Notes under the pieces: model-generated | Seen by the model: only the letters and a program-made list of their open reading frames with translations | Databases searched by the model: none | What the model was told of the DNA's origin: nothing | NCBI GenBank assembly: GCA_030430565.1 | Contig: JAUIKS010000011.1 | Span: 1-64,000, forward strand | Direction: 5' to 3' | Length of the DNA stretch: 64,000 bases | Source of the DNA: Polyangia bacterium | GTDB taxonomy: Bacteria > Myxococcota_A > Polyangia > Nannocystales > Nannocystaceae | Shown here: positions 7,762 to 16,487 of the stretch, in pieces | Layout: every line of letters begins with the position of its first letter | Numbering within the stretch: position 1 is the stretch's first letter | Translations under genes and position numbers: made by a program

Positions 7762-10238
7762 GCGAGGCGTGGCCGCGCGCGGTGTTCGACGCGCCGCTGC
7801 TGCGCGGCCTCGACGAGCCGGCGCGCGATCGCGTGGTCGCGGCGGGCCGACTGATCGAGTGCTCTTCGGGACAGGTTGTATTTCGCGAGGGCGAGCGCGG
7901 CGACGCGCTCTACGTGGTCGCGCGCGGCGTGATCGCGCTGCGGGCGACGCCGCGGGGCAACCACGCCCCGGCGGTGATCCGGCGCGCGCGCAAGGGCGAG
8001 AGCTTCGGCGAGGAGGTGTGCCTGCCGGGCGGGCTGCGGCGCGCGACCGCGACGGCCGAGGGCGCGGCCCAGGTCGCGTCGATCCCCGTCTCGGTGTTTC
8101 AGCGCGGGCTCGGGCGCGACGCCGAGGACCCGGGGGTCAAGCGGGCCGCGGCCGCGCGCCTGCGCCAGCTCGAGCGCCAGGCGACCGCCGACCTGCTGCG
8201 CACCATGGTCCTGACCCGCGGGCTCGACGACGACGATCGCGACCTCGTGCTCGACGCGGTGACGCTCAAGCGACACGCCCGCGGCGCGCGGATCTACGGC
8301 GTGGGCGAGCGCGCGCGCGACCTGTTCATGCTCGCGAGCGGGCTGGTCCAGCTGCAGACCGAGGACGAGGACGGGCGCGTGCAGGTCCGCGCCTACCTGT
8401 CCCCGGGGGACTTCTTCGGCGACCAGGAGCTCGCGCTCTCGCGCGGCGCGGCGGCGCGTCCGCCCGCGCGCCAGACCAACGCGGTCGCGCTCGGCGACTG
8501 CCAGCTCCTGCGGCTGCCCGGCGCGGCGCTGCGCACCTTGCTCGACCGCAACCCGAGGATGATCGAGCGCCTGCGTCGCATCACCGGCGCCCGCCGTGCC
8601 CACCAAGCGCGGGTCGTCGGCGAGGCCGACGCGCGCTCGACCCGGCACGTGTTCCACGACCTCTACCGCATGCAGATGGCGAGCTCGCTGCTGACGATCG
8701 ACCAGGACACCTGCGTGCGCTGTGGTCACTGCGCGTGGAGCTGCGCCGCGACCCACGGCGGGGTCTCGCGGCTGATCCGGCGCGGCGACAAGATCATCAC
8801 GCAGCTCGCGGCGCCCGCCCGCGCCGCCGCCAACCCCTCCGCCGTCAGCGAGCTGGTCCAGCTCACCGCGCGGCCCAAGACCCGCAGCCTGCTGCTGCCG
8901 AACTCCTGCCAGCACTGCAAAAACCCCGCGTGCATGATCGACTGCCCCACCGGCGCGATCGGCCGCGACCCCGAGGGCGAGGTCTTCATCCGCGAGCCCT
9001 TGTGCACCGGCTGTGGCAACTGCGCCAAGGCCTGTCCTTGGGAGAACATCCGGATGGCCCCGCGGCCCCGCGGCGGCGCGTCGATCTCGGAGTGGCTCAA
9101 GGGCCAGGAGGACACGAGCCCCGCGTTCCCGGAGGTCGCGGTCAAGTGTGATCTGTGCCGCGACTACGAGGCGCCGGCCTGCGTCCAGGGCTGCCCCACC
9201 GGCTCGCTGCTGCGCCTCGATCCCGAGCGCGACTTCACCGAGGTCGCGGCGCTGCTCGCGGGTCCGAGCGCCGCGGGGGTGAGCGCGGCGCGGGCGAGCG
9301 GAGGCGCCGGCGCCGGGGGCCTCGACGCGCTCCTGCTGCGCGCCGCCTCGTGGCTCGTCACCCTGCTGCTCGGCGCGAGCGCGGTGGCGCTGGCGATCGT
9401 CGGGCTGGTCTCGCAGCTGCGCGGCGCGTGGAGCCCGAGCGCCGGGCCGGGGCTGTGGGCCGGCGTGCTCGCGGCCGGGGCGATGCTGCTGCTGGCGGCG
9501 CACGTGATCCCCAAGCGCGTCGTGTCGCTGTGGATGCGCAGACGTCGACGCGAGAGCGCGGCCCGGGGCGCCGCTGCAGCGATCGACGGCGCCGCGGGCG
9601 GGCGCGCGCCGCCGCGCTCTCGAGTGCGTCCCTTCGTCCAGCTGCACGTCCTGCTCGGCGCGCTCGCCTGCGCCGGCGTCCTCGGCCACGCCGGGCGAGC
9701 CGGGCTCGGCTCGCTGGAGCTCGCCGGGCTGCTGCTGGGGATGTTCTGGCTCACCGCCGCGCTCGGGGCCTGGGGCGCGTGGGCCTACCGCGCGCTCCCG
9801 CGTCGGCTCTCTCGGCTCGAGCGCCGGGGCGCGCTGCCCGAGGATCTTCGCCGCGAGCGCGAGGCGCTGCTCGACCGCCTGCACCGCGAGCTGAGCGGCC
9901 GCAGCGCCCTGGTCAAGCGGGCAGCTCGCGTCGTGCTGCTGCCCTACTCGCTCTCGCGCGTCGGCTCGCTCGGGCTGCTGCTCTCGGGGCGCGACGCCGC
10001 GCGCGAGCGCGCGCGCGTGCAGGCCAGGGTCGAGCGGCTCCTGGGCGCGCAGGACCCCGAGCAGCTCGCCGGACTCGCGGAGGTCGTCAAGACCGCGGTC
10101 GAGCTGCGCGCGCTGCCGGCGAGGCGCCTCTTGACCTTCGCGCTGCGCGGCTTCTTCGTCGCGCACGTGCTGATCTCGGGCCTCGCGCTCGCGCTGCTCG
10201 TGCTGCACGTGCTCATTCAGACAGGAGGGCTGGGGTGA
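7758..10238 (+). CDS. Two cNMP-binding domains - four Fe-S motifs - membrane domain fusion
   Basis: 826 residues, GTG start overlapping the upstream stop by 4 bp. Two Crp-type cyclic-nucleotide-binding domains (about 10-130 and 150-275; GERGDALYVVARG and PGDFFGDQELALSRG) are followed by a polyferredoxin like the NrfC/DmsB electron-transfer subunits, with cysteine motifs starting at 319 (CVRCGHCAWSC), 384 (CQHCKNPACMIDCP), 416 (CTGCGNCAKACP) and 464 (CDLCRDYEAPACVQGCP). No HTH domain is present, so it is not a transcription factor. Residues ~520-826 contain about five membrane helices with His residues in AAHVIP, LHVLLG, FVAHVL and VLHVLI that could ligate b-haem (inference). It may pass electrons between cytosolic and membrane partners under cNMP control. 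Confidence 0.85.
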   Translation: MSEAWPRAVFDAPLLRGLDEPARDRVVAAGRLIECSSGQVVFREGERGDALYVVARGVIALRATPRGNHAPAVIRRARKGESFGEEVCLPGGLRRATATAEGAAQVASIPVSVFQRGLGRDAEDPGVKRAAAARLRQLERQATADLLRTMVLTRGLDDDDRDLVLDAVTLKRHARGARIYGVGERARDLFMLASGLVQLQTEDEDGRVQVRAYLSPGDFFGDQELALSRGAAARPPARQTNAVALGDCQLLRLPGAALRTLLDRNPRMIERLRRITGARRAHQARVVGEADARSTRHVFHDLYRMQMASSLLTIDQDTCVRCGHCAWSCAATHGGVSRLIRRGDKIITQLAAPARAAANPSAVSELVQLTARPKTRSLLLPNSCQHCKNPACMIDCPTGAIGRDPEGEVFIREPLCTGCGNCAKACPWENIRMAPRPRGGASISEWLKGQEDTSPAFPEVAVKCDLCRDYEAPACVQGCPTGSLLRLDPERDFTEVAALLAGPSAAGVSAARASGGAGAGGLDALLLRAASWLVTLLLGASAVALAIVGLVSQLRGAWSPSAGPGLWAGVLAAGAMLLLAAHVIPKRVVSLWMRRRRRESAARGAAAAIDGAAGGRAPPRSRVRPFVQLHVLLGALACAGVLGHAGRAGLGSLELAGLLLGMFWLTAALGAWGAWAYRALPRRLSRLERRGALPEDLRREREALLDRLHRELSGRSALVKRAARVVLLPYSLSRVGSLGLLLSGRDAARERARVQARVERLLGAQDPEQLAGLAEVVKTAVELRALPARRLLTFALRGFFVAHVLISGLALALLVLHVLIQTGGLG

Positions 10239-10242
10239 CGAG

Positions 10243-12444
10243 ATGACGCCGCGACCGCCCGATCAAGACGGCGTCCTCGCGACCTCGCGCCAGGCGATCC
10301 GCGGGCGCCGGCGCGCGGCCCCACGGGCGCTCGAGACCAGCGACGTGACCCGCGTCCGCGGGCTCGCGCTGGCGACGATCGCCGGCGCCGCGGTGCTCGC
10401 CGCCGGCATCCTGCTCTCGACCGACGCCCGCGAGCTCGGCGTGCAGCGGCCGCTCTCGCTGCCGCATCGCCAGGCCGGGCTGACCTGCGCCTCGTGCCAC
10501 CTCGAGCCCGACGCCGACGCGCCCGCCAAAGCGCCCGCCACCGACGAGGTCGCGGACGCGACCTGTCGCGGGTGCCACGTCGGCAAGCGCTCGGCCCGCG
10601 CCGGCCACCGCGCGCTCGCCGAGGCCGGGCGGCTTCGCTGCGTCAGCTGTCACAACAGTCATGAGCACGACAGCGGCCTCGTGCTCGGCCCCGGCGGCGC
10701 CGCCCGCCGCTACGACGTCGACGTGACGCCGCCGCCCCCGCGCGGACCCGGCGAGCAGCTCGTCCCGCTGATCCCCGCGGCCGCCTGCGGTCAGTGTCAC
10801 GCGCTCAGCGCCCCGCGCGATCCGATCCAGCGCTGCCTGCCCCAAGGGACCTCTTCCTTCGAAGGCGTAATGGCGACCTGCTTCGATGAGCACCGGAGCG
10901 CGATGTCGACCGCCGCGCTGACGCGCTGGCAGCTGTGGGAGCGGGCGCGGGCCTCGGCCGCGCTGCCGCCGAGCGCGGAGGATCCGGACCCAGAGGAAGA
11001 TCCCGCCGGCGCGCCCGCGCTGCTGCTGTGGCTCGCGGCGGCGCTCGCCGCCGGCGTTGCGACGCTGCTGACGGCGCGGGCGCTCGCGGCCCGAAGGCGC
11101 GCCCGCGCGGTCGCCCGCGGCGCGGCGCGAGACGATCGGCGCGAGGCGGCGCCGATGCTGCGCGCGCCGGAGCGCAAGCGCCTGCCGCGGATCAACCAGA
11201 CGACCTGCATCGGCTGTCACGCCTGCGTCGACGCCTGCCCCTACGACGTGCTCGAGGTCCGCCGCTACGTCGCCCGCGTCGCCCGACCCGACGACTGCTG
11301 CGGGCTGACGCTCTGCGAGCAGCGCTGCCCCAACGGCTCGCTCATTGTCCTCGACACCGAGCCCGACACCGAGCTGCCCGGCCTCGACGAGGACCTGCAG
11401 TCAGTCGATCGCCCGGGGATCTACCTCGCCGGCGATCTCACCGGCCTGCCGCTGATCCGCAACGCGATCAACCAGGGCGCGCACGCGGTCCAGCGGATCG
11501 CGACGAGCCTGCCCACGCGCTCCGCTCGCTCCGGCGAGGACGCGCTCTACGACCTCGTGATCGTCGGCGCCGGCCCTGCGGGCATCAGCGCGAGCTTGGC
11601 CGCCAAGAGCGCCGGGCTGCGCTACGTCACCGTCGACCAGGACACGGTCGCCGCGAGCATCCGCTCGTTCCCCCGCGGCAAGCTGGTCTTCGATCAACCG
11701 CTGGGCATGCCGCACATCGGCGACCTCTGGCTGCGCGAGAGCACCAAGGAGGAGCTGCTGGGCAAGTGGCTGCAGATCATCCACCGCGAGCGCCTCGAGA
11801 TCCGCGAGCGCCTGCGCGTCACCGCGATCGAGGACGCGCGCGGCGGTCCCCCGCTCGGTCACTTCCGCGTGATCGTCGAGGGCCAGGGCCGAGGCGAGGC
11901 CGACGGCGACGGCCGAGCCCTCGCGACCCGGCGCGTGCTCCTGGCGTTCGGGCGCCGCGGGACGCCGCGCAAGCTCGGCAGCCTCGAGGCTCCGATCCCG
12001 AGCGCGATGGAGAGCCACGTCCACTACAGCCTCGCCGACGCGCGCAGCTTCGCCGGTCAGCGCGTGCTCGTGATCGGGCTGGGGGACGTCGCGATGGAGA
12101 CCGCGATCGCGCTCGCGCGCCAGCCGGGCACCACCGTCACGGTCTCGTACCGCGGTCGCGGGTTTAAGCGCGGCAAGCGGCGCAACGCCGACGAGCTGCG
12201 CAGGCTCGCCGACGCCGGCCGCGTCGAGCTCGTGTTCGCCAGCGAGCTCGTGACGCTGCGCGATCGCGAGGCGGTGCTCGAGATCGCACGTGACGATGAG
12301 CGCGAGGGCCCGACGCGTCGCGGGCTCGGCTGCGACGCGGTGTTCGTGATGATCGGCAACCTCCCGCCCTGGCCGTTCCTCGAGCGCCTCGGGGTCCGGC
12401 GCGCGGGGAGCTCGAGCGCGGAGCCGCCAGCGGCCTCGCCGTGA
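10243..12444 (+). CDS. Tetraheme cytochrome - ferredoxin - FAD/NAD(P) oxidoreductase fusion
   Basis: 733 residues. An Arg-rich N-terminus precedes TM1 (~41-60); four CxxCH sites at 82, 108, 133 and 182 follow; TM2 (~255-277) is followed by a strongly basic segment. By the positive-inside rule the haem domain is periplasmic and the remainder cytoplasmic. Next come two [4Fe-4S] motifs (CIGCHACVDACP from 322, and CCGLTLCEQRCPNG), then a two-dinucleotide-domain flavoprotein: FAD motif GAGPAG at 442-447 and second Rossmann motif GLGDVA at 612-617. The flavoprotein resembles YpdA/thioredoxin-reductase-like enzymes but lacks their CxxC dithiol. One polypeptide thus links NAD(P)H, FAD, Fe-S and periplasmic haems. 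It starts 4 bp after the upstream gene's stop. Confidence 0.85.
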   Translation: MTPRPPDQDGVLATSRQAIRGRRRAAPRALETSDVTRVRGLALATIAGAAVLAAGILLSTDARELGVQRPLSLPHRQAGLTCASCHLEPDADAPAKAPATDEVADATCRGCHVGKRSARAGHRALAEAGRLRCVSCHNSHEHDSGLVLGPGGAARRYDVDVTPPPPRGPGEQLVPLIPAAACGQCHALSAPRDPIQRCLPQGTSSFEGVMATCFDEHRSAMSTAALTRWQLWERARASAALPPSAEDPDPEEDPAGAPALLLWLAAALAAGVATLLTARALAARRRARAVARGAARDDRREAAPMLRAPERKRLPRINQTTCIGCHACVDACPYDVLEVRRYVARVARPDDCCGLTLCEQRCPNGSLIVLDTEPDTELPGLDEDLQSVDRPGIYLAGDLTGLPLIRNAINQGAHAVQRIATSLPTRSARSGEDALYDLVIVGAGPAGISASLAAKSAGLRYVTVDQDTVAASIRSFPRGKLVFDQPLGMPHIGDLWLRESTKEELLGKWLQIIHRERLEIRERLRVTAIEDARGGPPLGHFRVIVEGQGRGEADGDGRALATRRVLLAFGRRGTPRKLGSLEAPIPSAMESHVHYSLADARSFAGQRVLVIGLGDVAMETAIALARQPGTTVTVSYRGRGFKRGKRRNADELRRLADAGRVELVFASELVTLRDREAVLEIARDDEREGPTRRGLGCDAVFVMIGNLPPWPFLERLGVRRAGSSSAEPPAASP

Positions 12445-12453
12445 TATGGCTTG

Positions 12454-13635
12454 ATGGACATGCGAAGGCTCCCCGTGATGATCGCCGGCTTGCTGCTCGT
12501 CGCGTGCGATCCGGGCGCGCGCGCGCGGCCGCAGGCCCAGGCGCCCGCGAAGACGCCGACGCCGACGGACGAGCGGCCGCCCGCTGCGCGACCTGATCCG
12601 GGCTCGCGCGAGACGCCGGACAAGACGCCGACGAGCGTCCCCGAGCCCCCGCCCGCGCCCGCGCCCGCGCCGAGCGTCTCGCTCGACCTGACGCTCTCGT
12701 CCTACCTGAGCCAGTCCTCGGCGAAGAGCAACCTCCGCTTCATCCTCGAGGACGGGACGCTCTCGCTGTCGATGTGGGGGCCCTCCTCCACGCGGCTGCC
12801 CAAGCCCGGGGGAGTCGATCTGGCGTACCTCGGCGCGCTCCCGTGGGAGCTCGAGCTGACGCGCGCGCAGCAGGAGGAGCTCGCCGCGCTGCTGGGCGCC
12901 GCCGAGTTCGTGCACGCGCCCGGCGAGCGGCTCGGCGCGCACGTCCCCAGGGGCGACTACGAGCGCCTCGAGGTCTCGCTCGGCGGCGCGGTCGGGGACA
13001 AGCAGATCGCGATGGCCGTCGACGGCGGCTGGCTCGACGCGCGCGGTGAGCCGCTCGACTTCCTCGACGAGCAGCAGCGCGCCCAGGTCCCCGAGCTCAC
13101 GCGACGACTCGCGACGCTCGAGCGCCTGGGCGCGAAGCTGGCGAGCTGGTACCCGCCCTCCGGCGACTTCCTCACCCTCGAGATCGAGGCCTTCGAAAAC
13201 AGCAGCGACAGCTTCTCCGAGCACCAGCGCTACGACCTCTCGGGCCGCGCGCTCAGCCGGCGCTACAGCTTCGGCGGCGCCGACGGCCACCGACGACCCC
13301 CGGCCTTCGAAGACGGCGAGCTCACGATCGACGACGCCGCGATCGCGACGCTGGTCAAGCAGCTCGAGGACGGCGGCCTGTTCGTCGAGCGTGGTGGGCC
13401 ACCGGCGCAGGCGAACGGCACGCCGAGCCCGCCGCCGACGCCGAAGCCCCGGGGCTTCACCCGCGGCACGCGCTATCGGCTCGCCGCCAACCTCGGCGGG
13501 AGGCAGAGCCGCGTCGCGCTCGACATCGCGGACGCCGGCTACCCCACGCCGCCGCCCGATCCGCTCGTCGAGTCGATCCTTACGCTGCAAGCGCAGCTCA
13601 ACAGCTTGTCGGGCGTGATCACGCGGCCGCGCTGA
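12454..13635 (+). CDS. Hypothetical lipoprotein with Pro-rich linker
   Basis: 393 residues; the ATG at 12454 is preferred over the TTG just before it. Signal peptide with lipobox LVAC (Cys18), Asp at +2, then a Pro/Ala/Thr linker to about residue 75, then a globular domain of ~310 residues with the pattern SxxxxNLRFILEDGTLSLSM near its start and a second Pro-rich insert (about 310-330). No family recognised. It lies 9 bp after the redox gene cluster on the same strand and could be co-transcribed, so an accessory envelope role is possible but unproven. Confidence 0.75.
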   Translation: MDMRRLPVMIAGLLLVACDPGARARPQAQAPAKTPTPTDERPPAARPDPGSRETPDKTPTSVPEPPPAPAPAPSVSLDLTLSSYLSQSSAKSNLRFILEDGTLSLSMWGPSSTRLPKPGGVDLAYLGALPWELELTRAQQEELAALLGAAEFVHAPGERLGAHVPRGDYERLEVSLGGAVGDKQIAMAVDGGWLDARGEPLDFLDEQQRAQVPELTRRLATLERLGAKLASWYPPSGDFLTLEIEAFENSSDSFSEHQRYDLSGRALSRRYSFGGADGHRRPPAFEDGELTIDDAAIATLVKQLEDGGLFVERGGPPAQANGTPSPPPTPKPRGFTRGTRYRLAANLGGRQSRVALDIADAGYPTPPPDPLVESILTLQAQLNSLSGVITRPR

Positions 13636-13657
13636 CGCCCGCCCGCGGGTTGACGCT

Positions 13658-14935
13658 ATGCTCCGGGCGATGTCGCCCCCGCCCCGCCCGCGCGCCCTCG
13701 TCGACGACGCGATCGTCGACGCTCGCGCCGCGCTCTCGCCCCTGGTCGAGCCCGTCCTCGCGCCGGGGGCCGCGATCGACCGGCGCATGCTCCTCGAGAC
13801 AGGCGCCGAGATCCTGATCACGCGCAGCGTCACCCGGGTCGACGAGGAGCTCATCGCCGGGACCGCGCTGCGCTTCGTCGCGACCGCGACCGCGGGCGTC
13901 GATCACGTCGATCGCGAGGCCCTGCGCGCGCGCGGTGTCGGCTTCGCGAGCGCGCCCGGCTGCAACGCGCCGGCCGTCGTGCACTGGGTCCTGACCGCGC
14001 TCGCGAGCGCCTGCGCGCGCGGGGAGCCGCCGTGGCGACTCGCCGCCCGAGGGTCGCGCCGCGGCTTCGCGATCGTCGGCTACGGCAACGTCGGACGCAG
14101 GCTCGCGCGCCGCCTGAGACCGCTCGGCGTCCCCGTCGTGGTCTCCGATCCCCCGCTCGCGCGCGCCGTCGCCCGCGGCGAGACCACCCTCGAGCCGCGC
14201 GACCGCTGCGAATTTCTGCCGCTCGACGAGCTGCTCACGCGCGCGGCCGTCGTCAGCCTGCACGTCCCGCTGACCCGCCCGGGCGCGGACCGTGATCCGA
14301 CGCTTCACCTGCTCAGCCGCGCGCGCTGGCCCGCGGCCGCGGTGATCAACACGAGCCGCGGGGCGGTGGTCGCCAACGAGGCGCTGCGCGAAGCGGCCCC
14401 CGGTCACGCGATCCTCGACGTCTGGGAGGGCGAGCCCGCGCTCCCGTGGGCGCTGCTGCAGCCGGGCGGGCCCGTGCGCTACGCCAGCCACCACGTCGCC
14501 GGCTACAGCCGCGCGAGCAAGCAGAACGCGACCCGCATGATCCACCACGCGCTCGCCCGCTTCCTCGGTCGGCGGCCCTGCCTGCCCGCGGAGCGGCGCC
14601 GCCGCGTTGAGCGGCTCGAGGTCGAGCTCGCGGGCTGCGACGGGCCCATGGACGCCCTCGCCCGCTGCCTGCAGGCCAGCTGCGCGCTGCTCGAGGACGA
14701 CCGTCGCACCCGCGCGCTGCTCGAGCGCCCGCCGAGCGAGCGCGCCCGCGCGTTTGAGTCGCTCCGGCGCGCCTACCCGCTGCGTGGGGAACCATCGCAG
14801 TACGCGATCGATCGCGCGCTCGTCCGCGCGCTCACGCCCTGGCTCGACCGGCCGATCTTCGACGGCGGCGCCGCGCTCTCCCACGCCCTCGAGATCGTCG
14901 GCTTCACCTCGAGCCCGCCGACTCGAGCGCCGTAG
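13658..14935 (+). CDS. pdxB: Putative 4-phosphoerythronate dehydrogenase (PdxB-like)
   Basis: 425 residues, slightly longer than the ~380 usual for PdxB. It belongs to the D-2-hydroxyacid dehydrogenases: ILITRSVTRVDEEL, TATAGVDHVD, GCNAPAVVHWV, the NAD motif GYGNVG (about 140-145), catalytic Arg in INTSRGAVV, Glu in DVWEGEP, and His in SHHVAGYS followed by the PdxB-type C-terminal dimerisation region. PdxB oxidises 4-phospho-D-erythronate in DXP-dependent pyridoxal-phosphate synthesis. The ATAGVDH and HVAGYS signatures favour PdxB over SerA, but substrate assignment is by similarity only. A second ATG at 13670 could be the true start. No other pdx gene is visible nearby. Confidence 0.78.
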   Translation: MLRAMSPPPRPRALVDDAIVDARAALSPLVEPVLAPGAAIDRRMLLETGAEILITRSVTRVDEELIAGTALRFVATATAGVDHVDREALRARGVGFASAPGCNAPAVVHWVLTALASACARGEPPWRLAARGSRRGFAIVGYGNVGRRLARRLRPLGVPVVVSDPPLARAVARGETTLEPRDRCEFLPLDELLTRAAVVSLHVPLTRPGADRDPTLHLLSRARWPAAAVINTSRGAVVANEALREAAPGHAILDVWEGEPALPWALLQPGGPVRYASHHVAGYSRASKQNATRMIHHALARFLGRRPCLPAERRRRVERLEVELAGCDGPMDALARCLQASCALLEDDRRTRALLERPPSERARAFESLRRAYPLRGEPSQYAIDRALVRALTPWLDRPIFDGGAALSHALEIVGFTSSPPTRAP

Positions 14936-14944
14936 TCGACGCGC

Positions 14945-16252
14945 TCACTCGGGCGCCGGGGGCGGACGCGCCGAGGGCGGACGCGCCGGCTCCTGCTCCT
15001 CACCGTCGACGATCTCGAGGCCGTCGAGATCGACCTCGATCTCCACCTCGTCGAAGCCCGCCTCGTCCATCGCCGCCTCGTCCTCGACCGTCTCGCTCGG
15101 CGCGTCGACTGCGGGCTCGTCCTCGACCTCGACCTCGACCTCGTCCACGAGCGTCGCCGGCTCCACGCGCGCCTCCTGCCCCTCGCCGTAGTCGCGCCAA
15201 CGCTCCTCGCCGTCGCCGGCGTCCTCCGCATGCTCGAAGGGCTCCGCCGGTATCATGTCCTCGACGCCGAGTCGACCGATCGCGTCCTCGGAGATCCTCG
15301 CCGCGGTCGCGGCGAAGCTCGCCGCTAGGCTCGCGAGCTCGGCGTGACGACGAACATCCGCGAGCAAGCTGTCGAACACGCCCGTGCGCGTGACGCCGCG
15401 GGAGCGATCCTCGCGCCAGGCCTGGTGCAGCGACTCCGCGAGCTCCGACATCTCGCCGTTGAGCACCGCCTCGACCCGCGCGCGCGCCTCGGACTCCGCC
15501 AACGCCAGCTGTCGCGCGGCCTCGGCGTCGCGATAGACGACCGCCTGCCGCTCGCGCACGAACACCAGCTCACCCGCGCGACCTGGGCAAAAAGCCAGAT
15601 CAACACGACGCCAGCTGAGGCCCGGGAAGACCTCGCCGATCGCCCTCGGAAACCCCTCCTCGACGCGCTGCCGCGCGACGTCGTAGCGCGAGCAACCGCC
15701 CCCCTTGAAGAAGTAGACCTTCCCGCGACCCGGGTTGACCATCGCGTCGATGCCGTCGTCCCACAGACCGAACCACTGCCCCACGAGCGCGCGCGGGTAG
15801 CCCGGGCGCACGCGCCTCGCCGTGAGGTCATAGGCCAAGAACTCGCCGCCGAAGAACATGTAGACCAGGTCGCCGTCCAGCCGCACCGCGCCGTCGAGGC
15901 GCGGCCACTCGATCCCCGGGAACGCCTCGCTCTGCGGGCGCCAGCGCGTCCACGAGAGCGCGGGCGTTCGCCCGCCGACGACCGCGAGCAGCGCGGACCC
16001 GGTCCCGCCGTCCTCGGCGAGCTGGGCGCACAGCCGCTCAACCGCGTCGACGCTGCGCTTCGCTCGTCCGGACACCCCGACGGTCAGCCGCGCCGTACAC
16101 ACGCGACCGCGACGGAAGCAGTGGACGACCCCGCGGCGATCCGTGAACGCCGCGTCGAGCTGCCAGCCGGACTCGCGCCCGGTGCCCGGCGCGCCGACGT
16201 CAGGCGGCGGCGCGTTCGCACGCCAGAAGTCGCTCTCCCACGGCCAGGGCAT
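14945..16252 (-). CDS. Hemopexin-repeat protein with acidic C-terminus
   Basis: 435 residues without signal peptide. Residues ~110-240 contain three hemopexin-like blades: LDGAVRLDGDLVYMFFGGEF, IDAMVNPGRGKVYFFKGG with YDVARQRVEEGFPRAIGEVF, and VDLAFCPGRAGELVFVRERQ. This is the hemopexin pattern of D-A start, [VL]YFFKG strand and closing YPR-I-x-x-WPGL. Residues ~245-330 are helical, and the last ~100 are Glu/Asp-rich with repeated VEVEVED-like runs. Hemopexin folds bind haem, metals or protein ligands; in bacteria some are insecticidal or secreted proteins. Convergent with pdxB (10 bp apart). The ligand is unknown. Confidence 0.75.
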   Translation of the reverse strand: MPWPWESDFWRANAPPPDVGAPGTGRESGWQLDAAFTDRRGVVHCFRRGRVCTARLTVGVSGRAKRSVDAVERLCAQLAEDGGTGSALLAVVGGRTPALSWTRWRPQSEAFPGIEWPRLDGAVRLDGDLVYMFFGGEFLAYDLTARRVRPGYPRALVGQWFGLWDDGIDAMVNPGRGKVYFFKGGGCSRYDVARQRVEEGFPRAIGEVFPGLSWRRVDLAFCPGRAGELVFVRERQAVVYRDAEAARQLALAESEARARVEAVLNGEMSELAESLHQAWREDRSRGVTRTGVFDSLLADVRRHAELASLAASFAATAARISEDAIGRLGVEDMIPAEPFEHAEDAGDGEERWRDYGEGQEARVEPATLVDEVEVEVEDEPAVDAPSETVEDEAAMDEAGFDEVEIEVDLDGLEIVDGEEQEPARPPSARPPPAPE

Positions 16253-16443
16253 CCCGGTGGTCCACCTTCAGGCGTCTAGCGGCCTGCACTTTGGGCAAGG
16301 CTGCCCTTTTTCTAAAAAAAAGGCCTGTTGAGAAGTACCACAGATCCCGCGGGCGCTGCTGACCATCGGCGCGCGAGCGCGACCGGGCCGGCGCGGCCTC
16401 GTGTCCCCCCGGACAGATCTTCTACCCCGCGCTCTTAAACGAC

Positions 16444-16487
16444 CTCCGGGCGCCCCAGCCTGACGCGTCAGGTCGGGGCGCCCGGAG
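16444..16487. other. 44-base near-perfect palindrome
   Basis: Arms CTCCGGGCGCCCC (16444-16456) and its exact complement GGGGCGCCCGGAG (16475-16487) flank a second perfect palindrome CCTGACGCGTCAGG (16459-16472), with only two mismatched base pairs between the layers. It could fold as one long hairpin or cruciform. No T-tract follows, and it sits in a divergent region where a terminator is not expected, so it may be a protein-binding site or a mobile palindromic element. Confidence 0.75.

Noticed and set aside
7644..10208. 854-codon frame antisense to the cNMP/polyferredoxin gene
   Set aside because: Arg/Gln/Ala-rich shadow with no motif; the plus-strand Cys motifs and cNMP domains are decisive.
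11206..11220. CIGCH at residue 322 of the tetraheme fusion as a fifth haem site
   Set aside because: It is the first half of CxxCxxCxxxCP, a [4Fe-4S] motif, and lies on the predicted cytoplasmic side.
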